Shown: in pieces, positions 51,519 through 59,309 of the stretch | Layout of the letters: the number at the start of each line of letters is the position of its first letter | Numbering within the stretch: the first letter of the stretch is position 1 | NCBI GenBank assembly: GCA_049314555.1 | Contig: JBMOEW010000001.1 | Coordinates: 62,001-126,000 of the forward strand | Source of the DNA: REEB509 sp049314555 | Lineage (GTDB): Bacteria > Pseudomonadota > Alphaproteobacteria > Caulobacterales > Aquidulcibacteraceae | DNA length: 64,000 nt | Direction of reading: 5' to 3' | Translations under genes and position numbers: made by a program | Notes under the pieces: generated by a model | Told to the model about the DNA's origin: nothing | The model's input: only the letters and a program-made list of their open reading frames with translations | The model's database searches: none

Positions 51519-54500
51519 ATGCTCGCCAGTTTCCCGGGTTTTGCGCTCGATTGGGATGCGCTGGATCTTCGCAAATATGCGGATGAGGACCGTGAAGTCG
51601 CCTCGCTGCTGGAAGAAGCGCCGCTTGGGGGAGAGGCGCGCACAGCGGTGCAGGCGCAGGCGCGCGCGATTGTCGAAAGGGCCCGCGGGTTAAAGCGCCG
51701 CAAGGGCATGATGGAGAGTTTTCTGGAGGAGTTTGGGCTCTCCAATGCCGAGGGGCTTGCCTTGATGTGTCTGGCGGAGGCGTTGTTGCGGGTGCCGGAC
51801 GCTGCGACCGCTGACAAGCTGATTGCCGAGAAAATCAAAGACGGGCGCTGGGACGAGCATCTTGGCAAGGCGGACCATTGGCTGGTGAACGCCTCGACGT
51901 GGGGATTGATGCTGACGGGGCGGATTGCCAGCGTGCCGCCGGAATTGAGAGACCTAAAGGCCCTGATGGCGCGGTTTGCCCAAAGGGTTGGGGAGCCCGT
52001 GGTGCGGTCTGCGGCAATGCAAGCCATGCGCATCCTGGGCGAGCAGTTTGTTCTGGGGCGCACGATCGAAGAGGCTTTGCGACGGGGAAAATCGCAAGTG
52101 CGGTCTGGCGATGTGGCCACTTTCTCGTTCGACATGCTGGGGGAAGGGGCGCGCACTGACGATGACGCGGCGCGCTATCTCCGATCTTACGCCGATGCGA
52201 TTGAAGCGGTGGGCCAGCCGGTGGCGCCTTCGCCGGGGCCTGCGGCCACTTCTGGCCTGTCTGTGAAGCTATCGGCGCTGCATCCGCGCTATGAGGCGCG
52301 CAACGAAGCCCAGGTGATGGAGGCTTTGCTGCCGCGGGTTTTGCAATTGGCGCAAGCGGCGCGGCGGCACGATGTTCATTTGTGCCTGGATGCGGAGGAA
52401 GCCGATCGGTTGGCGTTGTCGCTGAAGCTCTTGGACCGGCTAACGGCGGAACCGTCGCTTGCGGGATGGTCTGGGCTTGGGCTGGCGGTGCAGGCGTATC
52501 AGAAGCGCGGCCGCGATGTGGTGGCGCAGGTGGCAGCACTGGCGCGGGCGCGGGACCGGCGTTTGATGGTGCGTTTGGTGAAGGGTGCCTATTGGGACGG
52601 CGAAGTAAAGCGCGCGCAAATGGCGGGGCGTTCTGACTTTCCCGTGTTCACGACTAAGTCTGCGACCGACGCGAGCTATCTGGCTTGTGCTGCGATCATG
52701 CTGCGAAATGGGGATGTTCTTTACCCACAGTTCGCCACCCACAACGCCCACACCGCTGCGGCCATCGCCTTCATGGCGCAGGAGGCAGGCGTGCAGGACT
52801 ACGAGTTCCAGCGCTTGCACGGCATGGGTGAGGCGCTTTATGCGGCAGCTGGGCTTAACAAGCCGGTGCGGGTTTACGCGCCTGTTGGCGGGCATGAAGA
52901 CTTGTTGCCCTACCTTGTGCGGCGGCTGTTGGAGAATGGGGCCAACACGTCGTTTGTGAACACGTTTTTGGATGACGACGTCAGCCCCGATTTGGTGGCT
53001 GCTGATCCGCTCGCAAAACTGGAGGCGCAGCCGCATCGGCATCCGCGCCTGCCGCCGCCGTCGCGCCTGTTTGGGCCGTCGCGGTTGAACTCTACCGGGG
53101 AGGATATGTCCATCATGCGCGATCGGGCGAGTTTGGAGCAGGCGGTCGCTGCCTTGGATGCGGGGGCAAAGCCGCATGCCGCGCCGATCGTGGCGGGAGC
53201 TGTCGTGGCAAGCGGCGGTGTTGAGGTGCGGGATCCGGCTCAAGCTGAGCGGGTTGTGGGGTTCGTGCAGACGGCAAGCGCCGATCACATCCAGGCTGCG
53301 ATTTCGGCGGCGCATGCGTTTCAGCCGCGCTGGGATGGTTGTGGGGCGCGGGAGCGGGCCCGCATCTTGAGGGCGTGTGGGGATGCCTTGGAGGCCGCCC
53401 GCGCTTCGTTTGTGGCGCTGATCGCGCGGGAGGCCGGCCGGACGCTGCAGGACGGCATCGATGAAGTGCGCGAGACGGTCGATTTTTGCCGATACTATGC
53501 GGCGCAAGCCGAGCGGCTGATGGCCGAGCCCGAACGCCTGCCTGGCCCGGCGGGTGAAACCAACGCTTTGCACCTGACGGGTCGTGGGGTTTTTGCCTGT
53601 ATCGCGCCGTGGAATTTCCCGTTGGCCATTTTCGTGGGGCAAATTGCGGCCGCGTTGGCCGCAGGCAACACTGTTGTGGCCAAGCCTGCCGAGCAAACGC
53701 CGCTGATCGCGTTTGAGGCTGTGCGCCTGATGCATGCGGCCGGGGTGCCTTTCGATGCGCTGCACCTTTTGCCAGGCGATGGGTCTGTGGGGGCTGGGAT
53801 TGTGGGCGATGAGCGGGTGGTGGGGGTGGCGTTCACGGGCTCCACCGAAACCGCGCGTCGGATCAACCAAAACCTGGCGGCGAGACCCGGTGCGATCGCC
53901 ACCCTGATTGCCGAAACCGGGGGCATGAACGGGATGTTTGTCGATACCACCGCCCTCAAAGAGCAAGTGGTGGACGATGTGATGGTGTCTGCTTTTGGAT
54001 CGGCGGGTCAGCGGTGCTCGGCTTTGCGCGTGCTGTTCTTGCCGGAAGCGACGGCGGACGGCATTTTGGAGACACTGGCGGGGGCGCTTGCCGCGCTCAA
54101 GCTTGGCGATCCGGGCCTTGCGGTAACCGACGTGGGGCCGGTGATTGATCGCGCTGCGCAGAGCCAGTTGAAGGCGCACATTGAAACGATGGCGGGGCAA
54201 GCGCGGATTGTGGCGCACGCGCAGGGCGTGCCGGAGAGCGGCTGTTTCGTTGCGCCGACCATCATCGAGTTGAAAGACCTCGACCAACTCACCGGCGAGG
54301 TGTTTGGACCGATCTTGCATGTGGTGCGCTATAACCCGGCTGATGTTGGTGCTATGGCTTCGCGGCTTGCGGCCAAAGGCTATGGTTTGACGCTTGGCGT
54401 GCATTCGCGGCTCGACAGTTTTGCCGACGCCGTTGCTGCTGCGGTTCCGGCGGGAAACGTGTATATCAATCGCTCGATGATCGGGGCGGTGGTTGGGGTT

Positions 54501-54641
54501 CAGCCGTTCGGTGGACGTGGCCTTTCCGGGACTGGCCCGAAAGCTGGTGGGCCGCATTACCTGCCGCGGTTTGCCACCGAACGGACCATGACCGTGAACA
54601 TCGCAGCGCAGGGCGGCGACCCCGCCCTCTTGAACTTGTAA
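51519..54641 (+). CDS. putA: Bifunctional proline dehydrogenase / L-glutamate gamma-semialdehyde dehydrogenase
   Basis: Trifunctional-family enzyme of 1040 aa oxidising proline to glutamate. The PRODH barrel (about 160-480) contains MVRLVKGAYWDGEVKRAQ and YPQFATHNAHTAAAIAFMAQ. The aldehyde dehydrogenase half (about 530-1030) has IAPWNFPLAIFVGQIAAAL, general-base Glu in LIAETGGMNGMF and nucleophile Cys in AFGSAGQRCSALRVL. It begins with the alpha domain and lacks the ribbon-helix-helix DNA-binding domain of E. coli PutA (1320 aa), so it does not repress its own gene. RBS GAGGA precedes ATG 51519. Confidence 0.97.
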   Translation: MLASFPGFALDWDALDLRKYADEDREVASLLEEAPLGGEARTAVQAQARAIVERARGLKRRKGMMESFLEEFGLSNAEGLALMCLAEALLRVPDAATADKLIAEKIKDGRWDEHLGKADHWLVNASTWGLMLTGRIASVPPELRDLKALMARFAQRVGEPVVRSAAMQAMRILGEQFVLGRTIEEALRRGKSQVRSGDVATFSFDMLGEGARTDDDAARYLRSYADAIEAVGQPVAPSPGPAATSGLSVKLSALHPRYEARNEAQVMEALLPRVLQLAQAARRHDVHLCLDAEEADRLALSLKLLDRLTAEPSLAGWSGLGLAVQAYQKRGRDVVAQVAALARARDRRLMVRLVKGAYWDGEVKRAQMAGRSDFPVFTTKSATDASYLACAAIMLRNGDVLYPQFATHNAHTAAAIAFMAQEAGVQDYEFQRLHGMGEALYAAAGLNKPVRVYAPVGGHEDLLPYLVRRLLENGANTSFVNTFLDDDVSPDLVAADPLAKLEAQPHRHPRLPPPSRLFGPSRLNSTGEDMSIMRDRASLEQAVAALDAGAKPHAAPIVAGAVVASGGVEVRDPAQAERVVGFVQTASADHIQAAISAAHAFQPRWDGCGARERARILRACGDALEAARASFVALIAREAGRTLQDGIDEVRETVDFCRYYAAQAERLMAEPERLPGPAGETNALHLTGRGVFACIAPWNFPLAIFVGQIAAALAAGNTVVAKPAEQTPLIAFEAVRLMHAAGVPFDALHLLPGDGSVGAGIVGDERVVGVAFTGSTETARRINQNLAARPGAIATLIAETGGMNGMFVDTTALKEQVVDDVMVSAFGSAGQRCSALRVLFLPEATADGILETLAGALAALKLGDPGLAVTDVGPVIDRAAQSQLKAHIETMAGQARIVAHAQGVPESGCFVAPTIIELKDLDQLTGEVFGPILHVVRYNPADVGAMASRLAAKGYGLTLGVHSRLDSFADAVAAAVPAGNVYINRSMIGAVVGVQPFGGRGLSGTGPKAGGPHYLPRFATERTMTVNIAAQGGDPALLNL

Positions 54642-54654
54642 GTGAGCGTGCCCT

Positions 54655-55110
54655 ATGGCCGAGCCGCCAACCAATGTGACGCCGTTTCGCCCCCGCAAAC
54701 CGCCGGCTGTGGAGCGAAAGCCCGGTTTTGATCTGCAGCGACCGCAGCACAAAGTTGTGCTGGTGTATGCGTTGGGCGCGATCGCCTTTGCGTTCTACTA
54801 TCTGACCGCGATGCCCATCGAGTTTGTCGGCCTTGGCTTTGGCGTTGCGTGCGTGGCGATTGCCGCATCGAACCGCGACGACGGCATGCCGTGGGCTCGC
54901 ACACATCATGAGTTTGCTTTGCGCACGATGTTGATCGGCGCTGCCGTTTGGATGATTGCCGGGTTGCTGACTTGGATCCCGCTGCTGGGTGCGGTGGCAT
55001 CGTTGGCGCAGATTGGTACTTTGGTCTGGGTTGGCGTTCGATTTGCTGTGGGTTTGTTGCGGGCGGCGCAACGCAAGCCGGTGCCGAACCCGCTGACGTT
55101 TCTGGTCTGA
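54655..55110 (+). CDS. Small integral membrane protein
   Basis: Protein of 151 aa: a proline- and arginine-rich cytoplasmic N-terminus (about 1-33) followed by four hydrophobic segments. The block HHEFALRTMLIGAAVWMIAG resembles DUF4870/Tic20-like membrane proteins. Function unknown. It starts 13 nt after putA and probably shares its transcript. A convergent gene ends at the adjacent base. Confidence 0.75.
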   Translation: MAEPPTNVTPFRPRKPPAVERKPGFDLQRPQHKVVLVYALGAIAFAFYYLTAMPIEFVGLGFGVACVAIAASNRDDGMPWARTHHEFALRTMLIGAAVWMIAGLLTWIPLLGAVASLAQIGTLVWVGVRFAVGLLRAAQRKPVPNPLTFLV

Positions 55111-55422
55111 TCAGGGCGTGAGCACGCAGCCGTTGACCGGATCGCGTTTTGCGCGCGCCGACACCAGCCCAAATGCTGCACTGGCGCGGACATCGTCTTG
55201 GCCCGGCGTCAGGTGAATAAGACCTTGGCCTTCCGCAGGCAGATCGGTTTGGCAGCTTTCCAGGGTTCGCCCGGCGATATGCATGCACGAGCACGTCTGT
55301 TTGGCGGCAAAATTGACACCCATCGACAGATAGTTCACCGGACCGCTGCCGCCCCAAAGGCCCACACCCACGGCGGCAAGTGCGCCCAGGCCTATAAATG
55401 GCAACCAACGTTTGCGTGACAC
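55111..55422 (-). CDS. Small secreted or membrane-anchored hypothetical protein
   Basis: Protein of 103 aa starting at GTG 55422, 8 nt after AGGAG. It has one N-terminal hydrophobic segment (about 5-25, WLPFIGLGALAAVGVGLWGG) and a periplasmic part with four cysteines, three in TCSCMHIAGRTLESC, which could form disulphides or bind a metal. I know no named family. It is divergent from the serine hydrolase; such pairs occur elsewhere, as I recall, but I cannot assign a joint role. Confidence 0.65.
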   Translation of the reverse strand: MSRKRWLPFIGLGALAAVGVGLWGGSGPVNYLSMGVNFAAKQTCSCMHIAGRTLESCQTDLPAEGQGLIHLTPGQDDVRASAAFGLVSARAKRDPVNGCVLTP

Positions 55423-55477
55423 GGCGCGCTCCTTCACACTTCAAAACGCACTCTGGCAGTGGTTAGGTTTGGATTCC

Positions 55478-56650
55478 ATGTTCAAGACGATTTCGGCTGC
55501 GTTTGTGGCCTTGGCCTTGTCCTTTGCGGCGGTTGCGCAGGCGCAGGTCTTGTCGCCGTTACCACCCCAGCCCGCCGATACGCCGTGGCCCACCCAGGGC
55601 TGGCCGGTGGCGCCACTGCCATCAACGGTCGACCCTAGCGAAATAGCCAGCCTGCTTGGAGAAGTGTTGCCTGACCCTCACCCGGTGATGGGCGAAACCC
55701 GCGCGGTGGTGGTGGTGCAAGGCGGGCGCATCGTGCTGGAGCGCTATGGGCCTGGATTTGGGGCAGGCACGCGGCAGGTGAGTTGGTCTGTTGCGAAATC
55801 TGTGACGCAGGCGCTGGTCGGGGTGGCTGCGGCCCAGGGGCGCTTGGGGCTGGACGAGCCGATGGGGCACCCTGCCTGGTCTGGCCGCGATCGACGGGCG
55901 GCCATCACCTGGCGGCAGTGGCTGCAAATGGTCGATGGGCAGCGCTATCAGGAAGCCAACGCGCCATCGCTGGTGACGAACGATGCCGTTCGCATGCAGT
56001 TTGGCCCTGGCCGGCGCGACGTGGCTGCGTTTGCTGCGCGCCTGCCCTTGGCGCACGCGCCTGGGACACACTGGAACTACAACTCGGCGGGCATAAACCT
56101 GGTCGCAAATGCTTTGACCGACCGGATTGCGCCAGGCGCAGACGCTGCGGCACGGGCACAGTCCATGCGCGCCTGGATGCAGGAGAGCCTGTTTGATCGC
56201 ATCGGTATGACCAGCGCTGTGCCGGAGTTCGATGCGGCCGGGACATTTCTTGGAGGGTCGATGGCCTATGCTACGCCGCGGGATTTCGCCAAGTTTGGAC
56301 TGTTGTATCTGCGGGACGGGATGTGGGATGGGCAGCGGATTTTGCCGCCTGGCTGGGTGGATTTTGCGCGAACGCCAGCGGCTGGCTCGGGTGCCGATGT
56401 GTATGGTGCCGGGTGGTGGCTCACGCCACCAACGGGCGCCGGTGTGCCGGATCGATCGTTGATTGTTGACCGGGACCCGTATGACGCGTTTTCGGCTCAG
56501 GGGCATTGGGGCCAAGTGATTTTGGTTGTGCCCTCCCGCGATCTTGTGATTGTGCGGATGGGGCTGATGCCAGATCGCGCCGACAATTCCGATTGGGATG
56601 CGTTGGGGGATTGGCTGAGCCGCTTGGCCCGGGCCTTCCCGCCGCGGTGA
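55478..56650 (+). CDS. Secreted serine hydrolase, class C beta-lactamase fold
   Basis: Periplasmic enzyme of 390 aa. The signal peptide (MFKTISAAFVALALSFAAVA) ends near AQA-QV. The catalytic S-x-x-K is SWSVAKSVTQALVG, the second motif Y-x-N is HWNYNSAGINLVA, and the third (K-T-G equivalent) is probably HWGQ near residue 345. This pattern matches 6-aminohexanoate-dimer hydrolase/esterase-type relatives rather than true beta-lactamases. RBS is weak. Natural substrate (peptide, ester or amide) unknown. Confidence 0.9.
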   Translation: MFKTISAAFVALALSFAAVAQAQVLSPLPPQPADTPWPTQGWPVAPLPSTVDPSEIASLLGEVLPDPHPVMGETRAVVVVQGGRIVLERYGPGFGAGTRQVSWSVAKSVTQALVGVAAAQGRLGLDEPMGHPAWSGRDRRAAITWRQWLQMVDGQRYQEANAPSLVTNDAVRMQFGPGRRDVAAFAARLPLAHAPGTHWNYNSAGINLVANALTDRIAPGADAAARAQSMRAWMQESLFDRIGMTSAVPEFDAAGTFLGGSMAYATPRDFAKFGLLYLRDGMWDGQRILPPGWVDFARTPAAGSGADVYGAGWWLTPPTGAGVPDRSLIVDRDPYDAFSAQGHWGQVILVVPSRDLVIVRMGLMPDRADNSDWDALGDWLSRLARAFPPR

Positions 56651-56743
56651 GGGTGTCGCAGATATTTCCTTTGACGCAGCCGCCACACTCGCCCTAAACG
56701 CCGCGGCTCGCTTTGCCGTGTTGGCCTATTGTTGGCGGGGGAC

Positions 56744-57292
56744 ATGGAAACTGCTGTTCAGCTGCTTAGGGCCGAGGACACCGGCACCGGCGTTGTGATC
56801 GCGCCGGAAACCCTAGCGCATGCCGCTAGCGTGCTGGGTGTGGCTGCGGCGGCGTTCGGCCCTGGCCGGTTGGCCAAAACCAGCGAGCGGGTGCGGGAAA
56901 ACGGTGCCCAGCTCTTGCGGGGTTACTCCCGTGTGGCGCTATGCGGGGAAGAGGTGGTTGGCTGTTGCCAGATGTGGCGGGTTTGGATTGGGACCGAGCC
57001 CATGGTGTTTTTAGGACCACTTGCGGTGCATCCTGGCCAGCAGGGCCGCGGCCTTGGCCAGATGCTGGTCTCGGCGTGCGTTGATGCGGCGCGGGTCGCC
57101 GGCGAGACCGCCGTGGTTTTGGTGGGAGCTCCCGGCTTTTTTGCGCCGCTCGGCTTTGTGCAAGTTCCTGCGGGGCTGATCACCTTGCCTGGGAGCGTTG
57201 ATCCGAGGCGGTTGCTCTGGCTGCCCTTGTGCGGGCCGCAAACGTTGACGGCGGGCCGGCTCAGCGGGTTTCCCGGCGCCAGCCAAACATGA
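56744..57292 (+). CDS. GNAT family N-acetyltransferase
   Basis: Acetyltransferase of 182 aa from ATG 56744 (GGGGG just upstream). The acetyl-CoA site is VFLGPLAVHPGQQGRGLGQM (Q/R-x-x-G-x-G/A), followed by VVLVGAPGFFAPLGFVQVPA, the pattern of the YhbS-like GNAT group. Substrate unknown. Its last 32 nt overlap the end of the convergent membrane-protein gene, so both C-termini share DNA. Confidence 0.9.
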   Translation: METAVQLLRAEDTGTGVVIAPETLAHAASVLGVAAAAFGPGRLAKTSERVRENGAQLLRGYSRVALCGEEVVGCCQMWRVWIGTEPMVFLGPLAVHPGQQGRGLGQMLVSACVDAARVAGETAVVLVGAPGFFAPLGFVQVPAGLITLPGSVDPRRLLWLPLCGPQTLTAGRLSGFPGASQT

Positions 57293-59309
57293 ACAGGGCA
57301 AGCCCCAACAACGCCCAAAGCCATCCTGGCCCTAAAGGCTGCGAGGCTGCCGATCGCACCACGTAGGCTTCGTTGCGACGCAGGCCAAGCCATCCCTCTC
57401 CAGACGTGCGCGCATTGGCGTCTACGCGGCGAAGTTCGGGCAGGTTGCGCCCATCCTCGCCCAGAAGTGCTTCGCCGCCGCCGGTTTGTTGGACTAGCGG
57501 CTGCAGGCGTTCGGCGGTGGCGTTTAGGGCTTCGGCCTCAACCGGGTTCAAGGGGCCAACGGCGGCAAACGCCCGCAAGTCCTGGCTGCGCGCCTCATAG
57601 AGCCCTTGCGCGGTCGCTGCCATTTGCGCACGCCACAGGCCTGGGCCTGCGGCGCTGAAGGTGATTTGGGTTTCGCTGCCATCGGGGGCAACAATCACCG
57701 CCGGCGCTGCGGCATCGGCCAAGGTCGAGCGCTGGACGGTCAAGGTGTTGCCTTCGGTGGTCAAGGTGAGGCGCTCGGCATCCAGTTCCGGCTCCTGCAT
57801 CAGCCAATGAAGGAGGCGGCGGAGCAGTTCGCCATGTGGGCCGCCGCCCTCATACCCACGGGCCCACAACCAAACTTGGTCAGACCAGAACTGTGCCACG
57901 CGGCCGCGGCCAGCGGTGGCTATGGTTAGAAGCGGTTGGTCTCCGGCTCCTGAAAGCAGCGTTTGGCCGCTGGTGGCGCGGGCCGCGATCTGGCGGGTCC
58001 ATCGGCCCCACCGCGCGGGGTCTGGCAGGCCGCGAATGATTGGATGGCGAGCCCCGATCTCGGTTGGGGTGGGCCGGTAGGGGGTCGTGACCACTTGGCC
58101 TGTGGGCTGGGCCGGCAAGATTGCCGCCAATGGGGTCTGGAACAGGCTTTCCCAAGTGGCATCTGCTTCGCCAGCGGTGACCAGCAAGGCACCGCCCGCT
58201 TCCACGCGCCGGGCGATGTTGAAAAAGTAGGACTGTTCCAGGACGCCACGCTGGCGGTAGCGATCGAAAATGATCAGGTCGAAACGGTCCAATTCATCGA
58301 CAAACAGCTGGCGGGTTGGGAATGGGATCAGCGAGATTTCATCGTCTGCCGCGAGGAAGTCGGTCTTTTCAGGGGGGCGCAGGATGGTGAAGTGGACCAG
58401 ATCGACCGCCGGGTCAGACTTGAGCAGATTGCGCCAAACGCGGGCGCCGGCGTGTGGTTCGCCGGTGACCAGCAGCACACGCAGGCGATCGCGTACGCCG
58501 GCCAAGTTGAACGCCGCGCGGTTGTTCAAGAGGGTGATTTCTTGGGGGCCGGCCTCTGCTTCAAGCTGGACCATGTTGGCCCCGCGTTTTGGCGTGGCGA
58601 GGCGCAGGGTGAACGGCTCACCCGTTCGGGCCTGAACGGTGCGCACGGTTTGGCCATCGATGGTTGCACGAATGGCAACAGGGCGGCCGGGCGTTGGGTC
58701 TTCTACCCGCGCTTCAATGGTCACGTTTTCGCCGACGATGCCAAATGCTGGGGCGGCGATCAGCTCAAGGCGGCGATCTCCGCGATTGGGATCCCCTACG
58801 ATCAGCGCGTGAATGGGGCCATGGTCGCGCAAGACGGCTGGAACTGATGCGGCGTCGGCGGCTTGGCCATCGGTGACCAACAGGGCACCGGCCATGCGAG
58901 CGGCGGGGATGTCGGCGATCGCGTCCTGCAGGGCAGACACAAGCAAGGTGCCATCGGGGCCAGACCTTACATCGCGCACCCGCACTTCTAGCCCCGGCTC
59001 GTTGGCAAGGCGCTCGGCAAGGGCGTCGCCGGCGGTGCGGGCCGCCTCCAGCCGTCCGGCAAGGGCGAGGCTGTCGCTCTGGTCCACCAGAATGACGGCA
59101 ACGTCGGTGGAGGGCTCGCGGCGCTCGCGGACCCACATCGGCTGCAACAGGCCAACCAAGATCAACGCAAGGCCAAGCCCGCGGGTGACCGGCGCGCCGC
59201 CACGCTGGTAGGTGTAGTAGGCGAGCAAAGCGGCGGCGACCACTGCAAGGCTCGCGATCACCCACAGCGGTGCCAAGGGATCGATGGTCAATCGCCCGAC
59301 AGCGGTCAT
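57261..59309 (-). CDS. Membrane protein with VWA-like N-terminal domain (Bat-type operon)
   Basis: Protein of 682 aa with two N-terminal hydrophobic segments (about 12-30 and 40-60) and one at the C-terminus (about 660-677). Between them is a VWA-like domain whose MIDAS is preserved as VILVDQSDSLALAGR (D-x-S-x-S), then a glutamine amidotransferase-like/class I fold (LRVLLVTGEPHAGARVWRNL, DLIIFDRYRQRG, GGALLVTAGE). It is the last gene of the moxR operon and overlaps the DUF4159 gene by 4 nt. Envelope stress function by family. Confidence 0.85.
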   Translation of the reverse strand: MTAVGRLTIDPLAPLWVIASLAVVAAALLAYYTYQRGGAPVTRGLGLALILVGLLQPMWVRERREPSTDVAVILVDQSDSLALAGRLEAARTAGDALAERLANEPGLEVRVRDVRSGPDGTLLVSALQDAIADIPAARMAGALLVTDGQAADAASVPAVLRDHGPIHALIVGDPNRGDRRLELIAAPAFGIVGENVTIEARVEDPTPGRPVAIRATIDGQTVRTVQARTGEPFTLRLATPKRGANMVQLEAEAGPQEITLLNNRAAFNLAGVRDRLRVLLVTGEPHAGARVWRNLLKSDPAVDLVHFTILRPPEKTDFLAADDEISLIPFPTRQLFVDELDRFDLIIFDRYRQRGVLEQSYFFNIARRVEAGGALLVTAGEADATWESLFQTPLAAILPAQPTGQVVTTPYRPTPTEIGARHPIIRGLPDPARWGRWTRQIAARATSGQTLLSGAGDQPLLTIATAGRGRVAQFWSDQVWLWARGYEGGGPHGELLRRLLHWLMQEPELDAERLTLTTEGNTLTVQRSTLADAAAPAVIVAPDGSETQITFSAAGPGLWRAQMAATAQGLYEARSQDLRAFAAVGPLNPVEAEALNATAERLQPLVQQTGGGEALLGEDGRNLPELRRVDANARTSGEGWLGLRRNEAYVVRSAASQPLGPGWLWALLGLALFMFGWRRETR

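Noticed and set aside
52440..54752. Minus-strand open frame of 770 codons opposite putA
   Set aside because: Same reason: Arg/His/Gln-rich shadow of a gene with complete catalytic motifs.
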